55,531 nt of DNA from a virus. The position numbers and the translations under genes are program-made. This document shows, piece by piece, positions 34,399 to 47,711 of the stretch. The notes below the pieces were generated by a model, which saw only the letters and a list, made by a program, of their open reading frames with translations, searched no databases and was not told the origin of the DNA. Within the stretch, counting starts at the first letter, position 1. The number at the start of each line of letters is the position of its first letter. The stretch covers positions 1 to 55,531 of the IMG/VR virus record IMGVR_UViG_3300042446_002303, one strand, 5' to 3'.

Positions 34399-34432
34399 CC
34401 CAGTCGTATAGCGTTATTTTGTGGAGGTTCCT

Positions 34433-34786
34433 ATGGCTGTTTTGCCGCTGAATACTTTTAGAACTATTACAAGAAGAATCACAGCCGTAGGTCCTGCTTC
34501 TTTTGAGGAAATCTATACATGTCCTGTAGGTGTAACAGCAATTGTTCTTTTGGCCCAAATTTCCAATGTGGGTAATGTTACTGCAAAAGTAAGTTTTGCT
34601 CATGTGAAAGATATTACAGTTACTTTCTTGGTCCGTAATGCCAAAATTCCCATTGAGGACGCTTTGAGTGTTTTGACTGGCCGCCTCGTGCTTGAAGAAG
34701 GACACAGAGTGAGAGTTTTCACAGATGCTGCTGGGGCCAATAATTTAGATGTAGTCCTAAGTATTGTGGAAAGCGCCAACACATAA
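34433..34786 (+). CDS. Small accessory fibre protein (117 aa)
   Basis: ATG 34433 follows a GGAGG site; a GTG at 34421 overlaps that site and is rejected. The beta-rich sequence 'TFRTITRRITAVGPASFEEI', then 'TVTFLVRNAKIPIEDALSVL' and 'RLVLEEGHRVRVFTDAAGAN' has the same overall plan as 7403-7762. It lies between the giant protein and the collagen fibre. Probably a capping or connector protein of late expression; the function is not shown. Confidence 0.65.
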   Translation: MAVLPLNTFRTITRRITAVGPASFEEIYTCPVGVTAIVLLAQISNVGNVTAKVSFAHVKDITVTFLVRNAKIPIEDALSVLTGRLVLEEGHRVRVFTDAAGANNLDVVLSIVESANT

Positions 34787-34833
34787 TGAATTTTTCCAGG
34801 ACTAGATACCAAAAGTCAAAATACCATCTTGCA

Positions 34834-34841
34834 CCTAAATA
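34834..34841 (+). promoter_or_regulatory. Late-promoter-like octamer CCTAAATA
   Basis: Plus strand, 33 bases before the ATG of the GPT collagen fibre (34874). Confidence 0.45.
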
Positions 34842-34870
34842 TCCCACTATTGGCACGGTTGTAGAGATAA

Positions 34871-38865
<3,995 letters not shown>

Positions 38866-38902
38866 ATATTGACCTTCTGAATGAAAACAACTATCTCATT
38901 AT

Positions 38903-40369
38903 ATGAGATATAGTATTGTTATACCCACTTATAATCACTGTGAAGACCTACTCAAGCCCTGTTTAGAGTCAATTTTTAGATATTCGCACATGCGAGATAT
39001 AGAATTGATCATTTCAGCCAATGGCTGTGTTGATAATACTAAAACCTATCTAACCAACTTACAAAAACAATTTCAAGTGCTGGGAATGGAGGATCATTTC
39101 AAAATTGTTTGGAATGACGCCCCATTGGGATTTTCCAAAGCCACTAATGTAGGCATAAGAGAAGCCTCTTGTGATCTAGTTGTATTACTAAGTAATGATG
39201 TAACTTTGCTGGGTCAAGAAAAAGGCACTTGGTTGTCTAGGCTGGTCTTGCCCTTTGAAACAAATGTGCGATGCGGTATTTCGTGCACAAACAAAATGTA
39301 TAGTGAACATGCAGGCCGTGATTTTGCTATTTTCTTTTGTGTGATGATTCACAAAAAAGTTTTTGAAAAAATAGGCTTGTTGAATGAAGACTATGGTGTT
39401 GGTAGCGGAGAAGATATTGAATTTTCCATTGAGGCTGAAAACGCAGGATTTGAAGTAATTGAAGTGGCGCAAAACACCATGGACTATAATTTAAAAATGT
39501 GGTTAAGTGATTTTCCTTTATACCACAAAGGTGAAGGCACAGTTCATGATCCATCACTTGTGCCGGATTGGGATAATATTTTCACTGGGAACATGATCAA
39601 GGTTGCGCAAAAATATAATCCCGCTTGGGTGGAAGCCAACGCTGCCCAATTCTCTTGGCAACTGCTTCAAGAAACATTGCCTAAATTTCATAAACCAATT
39701 AGCCTGCTCAAAAAGTTGAATAATGTGTTATTTGATGAAATATTCAAAATAAATTGTTATCATGTTCTGCCAAATGAGTTTGAAGGCAATATTGTTGTAG
39801 ATATTGGTGCTCATATTGGCACATTTAGCATATTCAGTCTCATTCATGGTGCCACAAAAGTCTTGGCTATAGAGGCTAACCCCAAAGTCTACTCCACACA
39901 TTTAGCAGATGTAGTAAGCTCTTTGCCTCAAATACAGATAGATAATCTTGCTGTTACAGATCAAGAAGACATATTGGTATCAATCAAAGATGATGATGTC
40001 AACAGCCAGCTCCAACCCTATGATCCAAAAAATCTGTCTGTGAAAACCATAACCTTACTTTCTCTGTTAAAAAAACACAATATTGAGGGAACTGAATTGG
40101 TTTTGAAACTGGATATTGAAGGGCATGAATTCAATGTATTACTGAATACACCAATTGAAGTTTTGAGCCGCTTCAAAACCATTTTTGTGGAAGTTCACAA
40201 TGACATGAATCCCAACTCCAATTTCAGGGATATCAAAAGAATTGCAGAACATCTTGAAAACAATGGTTTCAAGAAAACATTTGAAATACCCTTGTTGTGG
40301 TTTGGCATAGATGGCACAGTAACGCAAACTGGTGTATGGAATGAGAAGTACGAAAGAGTGAAAATATGA
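38903..40369 (+). CDS. GT2 glycosyltransferase fused to FkbM-family methyltransferase (488 aa)
   Basis: Residues 1-~250: GT-A fold with 'MRYSIVIPTYNHCEDLLKPC', SANGCVDN, 'LLSNDVTLL' and 'GSGEDIEFSIEAENAGFEVI' (the ED acceptor motif). Residues ~290-488: FkbM methyltransferase with 'VVDIGAHIGTFSIFSLIHGA' (SAM loop), AIEANP and 'LKLDIEGHEFNVLL'. Such fusions add a sugar and methylate it. It stands 51 bases after the GPT collagen fibre. A decayed copy of the GT half is fused to a similar fibre end at 3624-4598. The acceptor is likely the neighbouring fibre (inference). No clear ribosome site is seen before ATG 38903. Confidence 0.82.
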   Translation: MRYSIVIPTYNHCEDLLKPCLESIFRYSHMRDIELIISANGCVDNTKTYLTNLQKQFQVLGMEDHFKIVWNDAPLGFSKATNVGIREASCDLVVLLSNDVTLLGQEKGTWLSRLVLPFETNVRCGISCTNKMYSEHAGRDFAIFFCVMIHKKVFEKIGLLNEDYGVGSGEDIEFSIEAENAGFEVIEVAQNTMDYNLKMWLSDFPLYHKGEGTVHDPSLVPDWDNIFTGNMIKVAQKYNPAWVEANAAQFSWQLLQETLPKFHKPISLLKKLNNVLFDEIFKINCYHVLPNEFEGNIVVDIGAHIGTFSIFSLIHGATKVLAIEANPKVYSTHLADVVSSLPQIQIDNLAVTDQEDILVSIKDDDVNSQLQPYDPKNLSVKTITLLSLLKKHNIEGTELVLKLDIEGHEFNVLLNTPIEVLSRFKTIFVEVHNDMNPNSNFRDIKRIAEHLENNGFKKTFEIPLLWFGIDGTVTQTGVWNEKYERVKI

Positions 40370-41337
40370 AAAAAGGAGTCTTGTGCAGCATTACTACTCG
40401 AGGCAGATACCACAGCACACTGGCCATGAGCATCATGAGTGTGGCAACTCAAACAGAACTACCTGACCACTTGGTCATATTTGATGACAATGACCCTACT
40501 GAGGATATTAGAGAGATACCTACTCTACGCCATGTTCTGTGCATCTTGGAAGAGAAAAAACTGTCTTGGGAAGTAATTTTTGGGCGGAAACAGGGTCCGC
40601 ATCATAACCATCAGATTGCCAATCGTATGGGGTTTGAATGGGTGTGGCGTCTAGATGACGACGCTGTGGCTGAACCCAATGCATTGAAAATCTTTAAAAG
40701 TCATCTAAATGCCAACACTGGTGCGGTAGGAGGTAGTATACTCACACCACCATTTTTGAAAAATACCAACGCCACTGGTTCCATTGATAAAGTTGAAGAA
40801 CAAAGCATTCAATGGGATTACATTGCTGAGAAAAAAGCTGTTGATCATTTGCATTGTAGTTTCGTGTATCGAGCAGGCATACATGACTACAATTTGGGCT
40901 TAAGTCCAGTGGGGTTCCGAGAAGAAACCCTGTTCACATGGGGTTTGAAACAAAAGGGCTTTGATATCTTCATTGTACCTGGTGTAATAACATGGCATTT
41001 GAAAAATCCTGTTGGTGGAATAAGACAACAAGATGAATTGATGTATTCCAAAGATGATGCTATTTTCCGCAATCATTTACATTATAGAGACCATACTATG
41101 GTAGTGCTTGACTGCGGTATGGGTGATCATGTTGTGTTCCAGAAAGTTCTTCCTTTGTTAAAAAATCCAGTTGTGTTTTCCTGTTATCCAGAAATCGTAG
41201 CAGGACGCAGTATTGGTGAGGCAGTGCATTTGTTTGGTGACATAAGTTACTTAAACGTATACCAAAAAATGGAACAGTGGAATTGGACTGAAAGCTTGGA
41301 AAAGGCCTATCGCAAACTGTATGGAGTTGACAATTGA
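40366..41337 (+). CDS. Glycosyltransferase, GT2-like (323 aa)
   Basis: 'GVLCSITTRGRYHSTLAMSI' begins a GT-A fold. 'PDHLVIFDDNDPTEDIREIP' and 'GFEWVWRLDDDAVAEPNALK' provide the nucleotide-sugar D-D-D motif. 'GFREETLFTWGLKQKGFDIF' contains a reduced acceptor motif. The last ~70 residues (VVLDCGMGDHVVFQKVLPLL) form an extra GT-B-like piece that continues in style into the next gene. It overlaps neighbours by four bases on both sides. Confidence 0.75.
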   Translation: MKKGVLCSITTRGRYHSTLAMSIMSVATQTELPDHLVIFDDNDPTEDIREIPTLRHVLCILEEKKLSWEVIFGRKQGPHHNHQIANRMGFEWVWRLDDDAVAEPNALKIFKSHLNANTGAVGGSILTPPFLKNTNATGSIDKVEEQSIQWDYIAEKKAVDHLHCSFVYRAGIHDYNLGLSPVGFREETLFTWGLKQKGFDIFIVPGVITWHLKNPVGGIRQQDELMYSKDDAIFRNHLHYRDHTMVVLDCGMGDHVVFQKVLPLLKNPVVFSCYPEIVAGRSIGEAVHLFGDISYLNVYQKMEQWNWTESLEKAYRKLYGVDN

Positions 41338-41801
41338 TTCTGATCGCGCCCTGGAGTAAACCATTACGTAATGGCCAAACCAATCCCAAAAACTATCCCT
41401 ACTGGGGTGACCTAGTGAAATTATTACCACCACCAGTGGTGCAAGTGGGGGTGGATGGCGAACTTCAATTGGTTGAAGATTTCCGCAAAAATTTAAATCT
41501 GAAAGATTTGGCTCAACTGATTCTGGCATGCAATACATGGATCTCTGTGGACACATTTTTTCAACACTATGCATGGAGTTTAGGCAAAAAAGGTGTAGTA
41601 GTGTGGGGACAAAGTGATCCCAACATCTATGGTCATGCCGAAAATGAGAATCTACTCCTGAACCGTAGTTTTTTAACAAGTAATCAATTTTTGATGTGGG
41701 AAATGATCCCCTATCGCAATGATTGCTGGGTAGACCCAAAAACAGTATTGGAAAGTGTTCAAAAGTCTCAAGGGATGGGTGGCTTCGAGAACATGGGATA
41801 A
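41334..41801 (+). CDS. GT9/heptosyltransferase-like C-terminal domain protein (155 aa)
   Basis: It starts at TTG 41334 overlapping the previous stop. Contains 'LKDLAQLILACNTWISVDTF' and 'FQHYAWSLGKKGVVVWGQSD', which match the donor-binding end of GT9 enzymes (in which a D-S/T-x2-x-H-A motif follows the strand). With the last part of the preceding protein it may rebuild one split GT-B enzyme. It is followed 35 bases later by a small fibre protein. Confidence 0.6.
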   Translation: MILIAPWSKPLRNGQTNPKNYPYWGDLVKLLPPPVVQVGVDGELQLVEDFRKNLNLKDLAQLILACNTWISVDTFFQHYAWSLGKKGVVVWGQSDPNIYGHAENENLLLNRSFLTSNQFLMWEMIPYRNDCWVDPKTVLESVQKSQGMGGFENMG

Positions 41802-41804
41802 ATA
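41797..41804 (+). promoter_or_regulatory. Late-promoter-like octamer GATAAATA
   Basis: Overlaps the stop of the 41334-41801 gene and lies 33 bases before ATG 41837. Confidence 0.45.
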
Positions 41805-41836
41805 TTGCAGACGGTTCATACTAGGAATATCACTCA

Positions 41837-42169
41837 ATGGCTAACACTACTCCTAAAATATTTAACCAGCTGCGCCCTTTGAATACTGCTGTTCCCAGTC
41901 AGTTGTATAGCGTGCCCTTGCAAAGACAAGCCCAAATAACACTGTTTGTGGCAAATCAAGGAAATACCAGCGAGTTTTTCCGAATAGCATTAGTACCAGA
42001 CGGACAAAGCTTGACTACTGCCCGGTATATTGCATTTGATACACCCTTGATAGGCAACGGAGTATTTGCTGTGACAGGCATTGGTTTGGATTCAGGTGAT
42101 AGTATATTTGTCAAGAGTGCAATAGGCAACTTAAGCTTTACTGCCACCGGAATTGAATTTAGCCCTTAA
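41837..42169 (+). CDS. Small accessory fibre protein (110 aa)
   Basis: Beta-rich protein 'KIFNQLRPLNTAVPSQLYSV', 'QITLFVANQGNTSEFFRIAL', 'ALVPDGQSLTTARYIAFDTP' and 'GIGLDSGDSIFVKSAIGNLS'. The plan is the same as 7403-7762 and 34433-34786 (strand, turn with G-D-S/H, terminal strand), so I treat it as the third member. Its own late octamer makes it independent of the glycosyltransferases upstream. Confidence 0.6.
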   Translation: MANTTPKIFNQLRPLNTAVPSQLYSVPLQRQAQITLFVANQGNTSEFFRIALVPDGQSLTTARYIAFDTPLIGNGVFAVTGIGLDSGDSIFVKSAIGNLSFTATGIEFSP

Positions 42170-42212
42170 AATACAACACAGCACATATTGGTAAACCTAC
42201 AGATGCTGTCTA

Positions 42213-42476
42213 ATGTGTGAGATTATTCCATTCCCAAATAAGCGTGCTGCAAAAGTCAATAACCATTTTTCTGTGGAACAAGTTGAGCCCACTGGCTATA
42301 TACCAGTCAAAAAAATTGACTTTACATGTCCTTCCTGCCAAACTCAAACAAGCTTTTCATTTAATAATATCATTTTTCGTACTCTGCAATTTTATTGCAG
42401 TAAATGTGGTGCAGGATGGAAGGTAACAAACAAACTATTCGCTGGTTTAATTGAAAAAGAAAACAAACCACCATGA
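42213..42476 (+). CDS. Zinc-ribbon protein (87 aa)
   Basis: Two CxxC pairs (CPSC and CSKC, about 25 residues apart) form a classic zinc ribbon in 'FTCPSCQTQTSF' and 'FYCSKCGAGWKV'. Such small phage proteins bind nucleic acid or RNA polymerase; the role here is unknown. It overlaps the next gene by four bases and starts the replication-type run. Confidence 0.65.
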   Translation: MCEIIPFPNKRAAKVNNHFSVEQVEPTGYIPVKKIDFTCPSCQTQTSFSFNNIIFRTLQFYCSKCGAGWKVTNKLFAGLIEKENKPP

Positions 42477-42775
42477 CACACCCCCTAATAAATGATTTGA
42501 CTGCTGTCTCTTTTGAAGAGTTGGAAAAAAGAAAAAATGATATTTTAAGCAGGATGCAAAGGCTAAGAATCTGGGGGCAAGGCAGTAGTGAAATATGGGA
42601 CCAGTTTCAAAGTATCCTAGGCAGTTTGGATTTAGAGATGGAACAAAGACTGTCAGCTCAGGACACTGCAAAAAATCCTTCCAAAAATGTTATTGTAAAT
42701 ACTGACCCCTTGGAAGAAGAGTTAGAAGACCTTTCCAAACAAAAGCGTGGTCCAAAACAGTATACTATACTATAA
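42473..42775 (+). CDS. Hypothetical coiled-coil protein (100 aa)
   Basis: Predominantly helical ('FEELEKRKNDILSRMQRLRI', 'LDLEMEQRLSAQDTAKN', 'LEEELEDLSKQKRGPK'). I do not recognise a family. The acidic and basic heptad-like pattern suggests a coiled-coil or assembly-scaffold role. It sits two bases before the DnaE-like gene. Confidence 0.6.
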   Translation: MTHPLINDLTAVSFEELEKRKNDILSRMQRLRIWGQGSSEIWDQFQSILGSLDLEMEQRLSAQDTAKNPSKNVIVNTDPLEEELEDLSKQKRGPKQYTIL

Positions 42776-42777
42776 TT

Positions 42778-43284
42778 ATGAATAACGACCTTGTAGTTTT
42801 TGACAATGAAGGAACTCCTTTTGTGAGTGGTCAAGGAATTATTGAATTGGCGTATCAAAACAAGCTGGATAATATTTTTGAGTGGCAAGATTCACCAGCA
42901 AAAAGTGCATTCTTGCAGCAATGTGAAAAACTAGATTATTGGCCTATCCCCAGTCATGCATCTGATCCAAAAAAGCGTGACTGGTTTACGCCTGAGGAAT
43001 ACACATGCATTGATTTGAAACAGTATTGTCTAACAAGATGTGTTAACAAAGAACAAACGCAACGAGCACTTCTGGAACTGGGACTCATATCTTCACTAAA
43101 TGCTGAACCCATCTTCCATCATTTGATCTATCTTGTAGATACTTGGAGGAGTCACGGGTTAGTGTGGGGAGTAGGCAGAGGGAGTAGCGTAAGCTGTTTT
43201 GTGCTATATCTTATTGGCGTTAACAAAATCAATCCCTTAGACTATGATCTTGACTACCAGGAATTTTTCAAAATTAAATACTAA
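42778..43284 (+). CDS. Truncated DNA polymerase III alpha (DnaE)-like protein
   Basis: The 168-residue protein ends with 'VWGVGRGSSVSCFVLYLIGV' and 'NKINPLDYDLDYQEFF', matching the G-x-GRGS...L-G-I-x-x-I-x-P-L-x-Y-x-L...F segment at the start of the C-family polymerase palm. In full DnaE the catalytic D-x-D follows within ~15 residues; here the gene stops just before it. It cannot be a polymerase alone. It could be a nucleotide- or clamp-binding regulator, or a stable remnant. I recall similar short DnaE-like pieces in other phages but cannot test it here. A late octamer overlaps its last codons. Confidence 0.65.
   Translation: MNNDLVVFDNEGTPFVSGQGIIELAYQNKLDNIFEWQDSPAKSAFLQQCEKLDYWPIPSHASDPKKRDWFTPEEYTCIDLKQYCLTRCVNKEQTQRALLELGLISSLNAEPIFHHLIYLVDTWRSHGLVWGVGRGSSVSCFVLYLIGVNKINPLDYDLDYQEFFKIKY
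43273..43280 (+). promoter_or_regulatory. Late-promoter-like octamer ATTAAATA
   Basis: Lies within the end of the DnaE-like gene, 29 bases before ATG 43309. Confidence 0.4.
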
Positions 43285-43308
43285 TTTTACAGTGAGCAAG
43301 GAACCATA

Positions 43309-43692
43309 ATGGCCGGACATTTTAGACGTCAACACAGAAGTATGCGGGGAGAAATTATAGATTTTTCAGCCTTGAGCTTACAAAATCAGCAACAAGTTGC
43401 ATTAGGAAATGCACGCATGAATGCAAAGGGTGACATTCTTGGCGAGGGGGGTATCATTTTGAAAACACAAGAACAGGTTGAAGCTGAATGGGCTGCGGCT
43501 AGAGCCATGTCACAAACTTTTACTGCTGATATCAAAAGCGAACAACCTCTCTCACAAGCAGCACCTCCTCCTATGCCTACCCCAAGAGCAGCTACTTTGC
43601 CTGATGTTGAGTTTCCCACAATTCAAGAACTAGTGGGATCTGGAGTTATTACACCAACACCAAAACGGAAAATTGCAGAAAAAGATGACTAA
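43309..43692 (+). CDS. Conserved T4-like phage hypothetical protein (127 aa)
   Basis: 'MAGHFRRQHRSMRGEIIDFS' with 'NARMNAKGDILGEGGIILKT' is a sequence type I associate with small conserved proteins in T4-like marine phages; its function is not known to me. The C-terminal part is Pro/Ala-rich (AAPPPMPTPRAA) and ends with a basic/acidic tail. It overlaps GroES by eight bases. AGGAACC precedes the ATG. Confidence 0.65.
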   Translation: MAGHFRRQHRSMRGEIIDFSALSLQNQQQVALGNARMNAKGDILGEGGIILKTQEQVEAEWAAARAMSQTFTADIKSEQPLSQAAPPPMPTPRAATLPDVEFPTIQELVGSGVITPTPKRKIAEKDD

Positions 43693-44017
43693 TTTTGAAC
43701 CTTTTGATTGGCACACAGAGGGTGAGATTCGCCCATTGCCTAATCGAGTCCTAGTGCATAACATGGAACATGGTGAGCGTCGAACCAAAAGTGGTCTCAT
43801 AATTGGTGACGACGATGGGAAAGAGCGTGGCGTACGTCCACGCTGGGCTACAGTTTATTCAGTAGGCAAGGACGTAGATGATGTCAAAAAGGGAGATCGT
43901 GTGCTGATCTCTCACGGTCGCTGGAGCCGTGGAGTGTCTGTGGCTGCTCCTGATGGCGAAATCACAGTTGTGAGAATGGTAGAGCCAGAAAGCATTCTCC
44001 TTGTAGAGGACTGTTGA
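43685..44017 (+). CDS. groES-like: GroES-type co-chaperonin
   Basis: The 110-residue protein begins at ATG 43685 (an upstream TTG is not needed). 'IRPLPNRVLVHNMEHGERRT' is the GroES beta-strand start. 'KSGLIIGDDDGKERGVRP' is the mobile loop that docks GroEL. 'ATVYSVGKDVDDVKKGDRVL' and 'TVVRMVEPESILLVED' complete the fold. It is slightly longer than host GroES (~97) but more like GroES than T4 gp31. It probably replaces host GroES for folding the phage capsid protein. It is encoded between a conserved hypothetical and the clamp loader. Confidence 0.9.
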   Translation: MTNFEPFDWHTEGEIRPLPNRVLVHNMEHGERRTKSGLIIGDDDGKERGVRPRWATVYSVGKDVDDVKKGDRVLISHGRWSRGVSVAAPDGEITVVRMVEPESILLVEDC

Positions 44018-44072
44018 CACAGTTTTCTCTACACTACAAACTCATGTGTATATGAAATTGCATGAGGGCAAG

Positions 44073-45014
44073 ATGAGCAAAAAGCTTTGGGTACAACAAT
44101 ATCGACCAAGCCAACTTAGTGAGTATGTTTGGAGTAACAGTGCTCAGAAAGCCCAAGTGGAAACTTGGGTAGCTGAGCGCCATCTGCCTAATCTATTGCT
44201 AATTGGGCATCCAGGAATTGGTAAGACTGCACTAGCTATGATGCTGATGAGAGAGCTGGATGTAGATAATTCAGATATCAAGTTTGTAAATGGATCTACA
44301 ACAAATGGTATCGACTTTGTACGTGATCTTGAAAACTTTGTGTCTACTATGCCCATGGGCGAGTTTCGTTATGTGATTATCGACGAAGCTGACGGTCTAA
44401 CTGTCGCAGCGCAATCAGGATTGCGCAACATGGTTGAGACCTACAGTGATGGGGCACGTTTCATTCTCACTGCTAATTATGGTCACAAAATCATTCCAGC
44501 ACTCAAGAGCAGGTGCCAAACATTTGAAATCCAAAGCCTTGAACGCGATCAGTTTGTAGAGCGCATTGCTACAGTTCTTATGAGCGAAGGCATTGATCTC
44601 ACTGAACATAATTTTGAGATTCTGGATGATTACGTATCAGCATGCTATCCTGATCTACGCAAGTGTATCAACATGCTGCAACAAAACTGCATCAACAAAA
44701 CACTACAACGACCAGGTGAAGGCACTGCTAGCGCCACAAGCGACTACATCGTGCAAGCTGTTGGACTGTTCCGCGAAGGCAAGATTCAAGAAGCCAGAAA
44801 GCTGTTGGCACCCAAGCTGCAAGGTGCTGAATTTGAAGAAGCTTATCGACTTTTGTATCAAAATCTCAACTGGTGGGGTCCAAGTGATAAACAACAGAAT
44901 GCAGCGATTGTTATCATTGCTAACCGGCTGAGAGACCATGCCATGTGTGCTGATCCTGAGATCAATTTTTCAGCATGTTTGATTGAACTCAGCAGTGTGG
45001 CAAATGAGGGCTAA
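44073..45014 (+). CDS. 44-like: Clamp-loader large subunit (T4 gp44-like AAA+ ATPase)
   Basis: The 313-residue protein starts at ATG 44073 behind GAGGG; T4 gp44 has 319. 'WVQQYRPSQLSEYVW' is the RFC box, GHPGIGKT (~46) the Walker A, IIDEADG (~102) the Walker B, 'FILTANYGHKIIPALKSRCQ' the sensor 1 and SRC motif. It loads the sliding clamp onto primed DNA with gp62 and gp45 (neither found in this window). The end overlaps the convergent fibre gene by four bases, and a shared hairpin lies there. Confidence 0.92.
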   Translation: MSKKLWVQQYRPSQLSEYVWSNSAQKAQVETWVAERHLPNLLLIGHPGIGKTALAMMLMRELDVDNSDIKFVNGSTTNGIDFVRDLENFVSTMPMGEFRYVIIDEADGLTVAAQSGLRNMVETYSDGARFILTANYGHKIIPALKSRCQTFEIQSLERDQFVERIATVLMSEGIDLTEHNFEILDDYVSACYPDLRKCINMLQQNCINKTLQRPGEGTASATSDYIVQAVGLFREGKIQEARKLLAPKLQGAEFEEAYRLLYQNLNWWGPSDKQQNAAIVIIANRLRDHAMCADPEINFSACLIELSSVANEG

Positions 45015-45021
45015 GCCCTCA
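45005..45021. terminator. Shared hairpin between convergent genes
   Basis: TGAGGG / CCCTCA arms with a five-base loop (CTAAG) include the clamp-loader TAA and the stop of the 45011-45436 gene. The stem is GC-rich but no T-run follows on either side, so it may act as a weak bidirectional terminator or RNA end-protector. Confidence 0.45.
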
Positions 45022-45435
45022 CTATCAAGTTCCAATTACCCACAAGTGGCAGAAAACTTGTTAAATCAATTGAACATGCGCTGGTACTTGTGAGCGTAAT
45101 GCTATCAGGTGTTATTACTTGGCTCAAATTGTTGCTTACCTGCACCAAAACTATTTTCTGTCCCAGGTTATGAGCTACTGGGAGCACACCTCCCACTAAG
45201 TCCGCAGCTACAAAACTTTGACGAAACACCAAACCCACTGTGGAGATAATTACTGGACTTGTGCCTGAATCAATAAGCACTGGTCCAGATACTACATCGC
45301 CAGTAATCAAGATTGTTTTGCCTTGAAGATTTTCAATCTCTGTTTTGATAGTGGAGAAATTGTCTCGAAAGCCTTTTGAGCTTTGATCAATACCAGGAAC
45401 TGGAAAATTGGGATTTACTCTGCTGATTACTGCCA

Positions 45436-45436
<1 letters not shown>
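45011..45436 (-). CDS. Small virion protein: GFRDNF module plus VQV domain (141 aa)
   Basis: N-terminal ~35 residues: 'NPNFPVPGIDQSSKGFRDNF' then 'STIKTEIENLQGK', the same base module as in the giant protein and in the next gene. C-terminal ~75 residues: 'AHNLGQKIVLVQVS', 'PDSITLTSTSACSIDL', GNWNLIVRA, shared with 10148-10855. It is thus a short chimera of two modules with no collagen. The start overlaps the stop of the fibre at 45436 by one base. Confidence 0.7.
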
Positions 45437-47679
<2,243 letters not shown>

Positions 47680-47697
47680 TCACAAAAATATCTGCGC

Positions 47698-47705
47698 TAT
47701 TTAAC
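47698..47705 (-). promoter_or_regulatory. Late-promoter-like octamer GTTAAATA
   Basis: Minus strand, 25 bases before ATG 47673, in the 38-base gap after the gene at 47712. Confidence 0.4.
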
Positions 47706-47711
47706 GGATCA

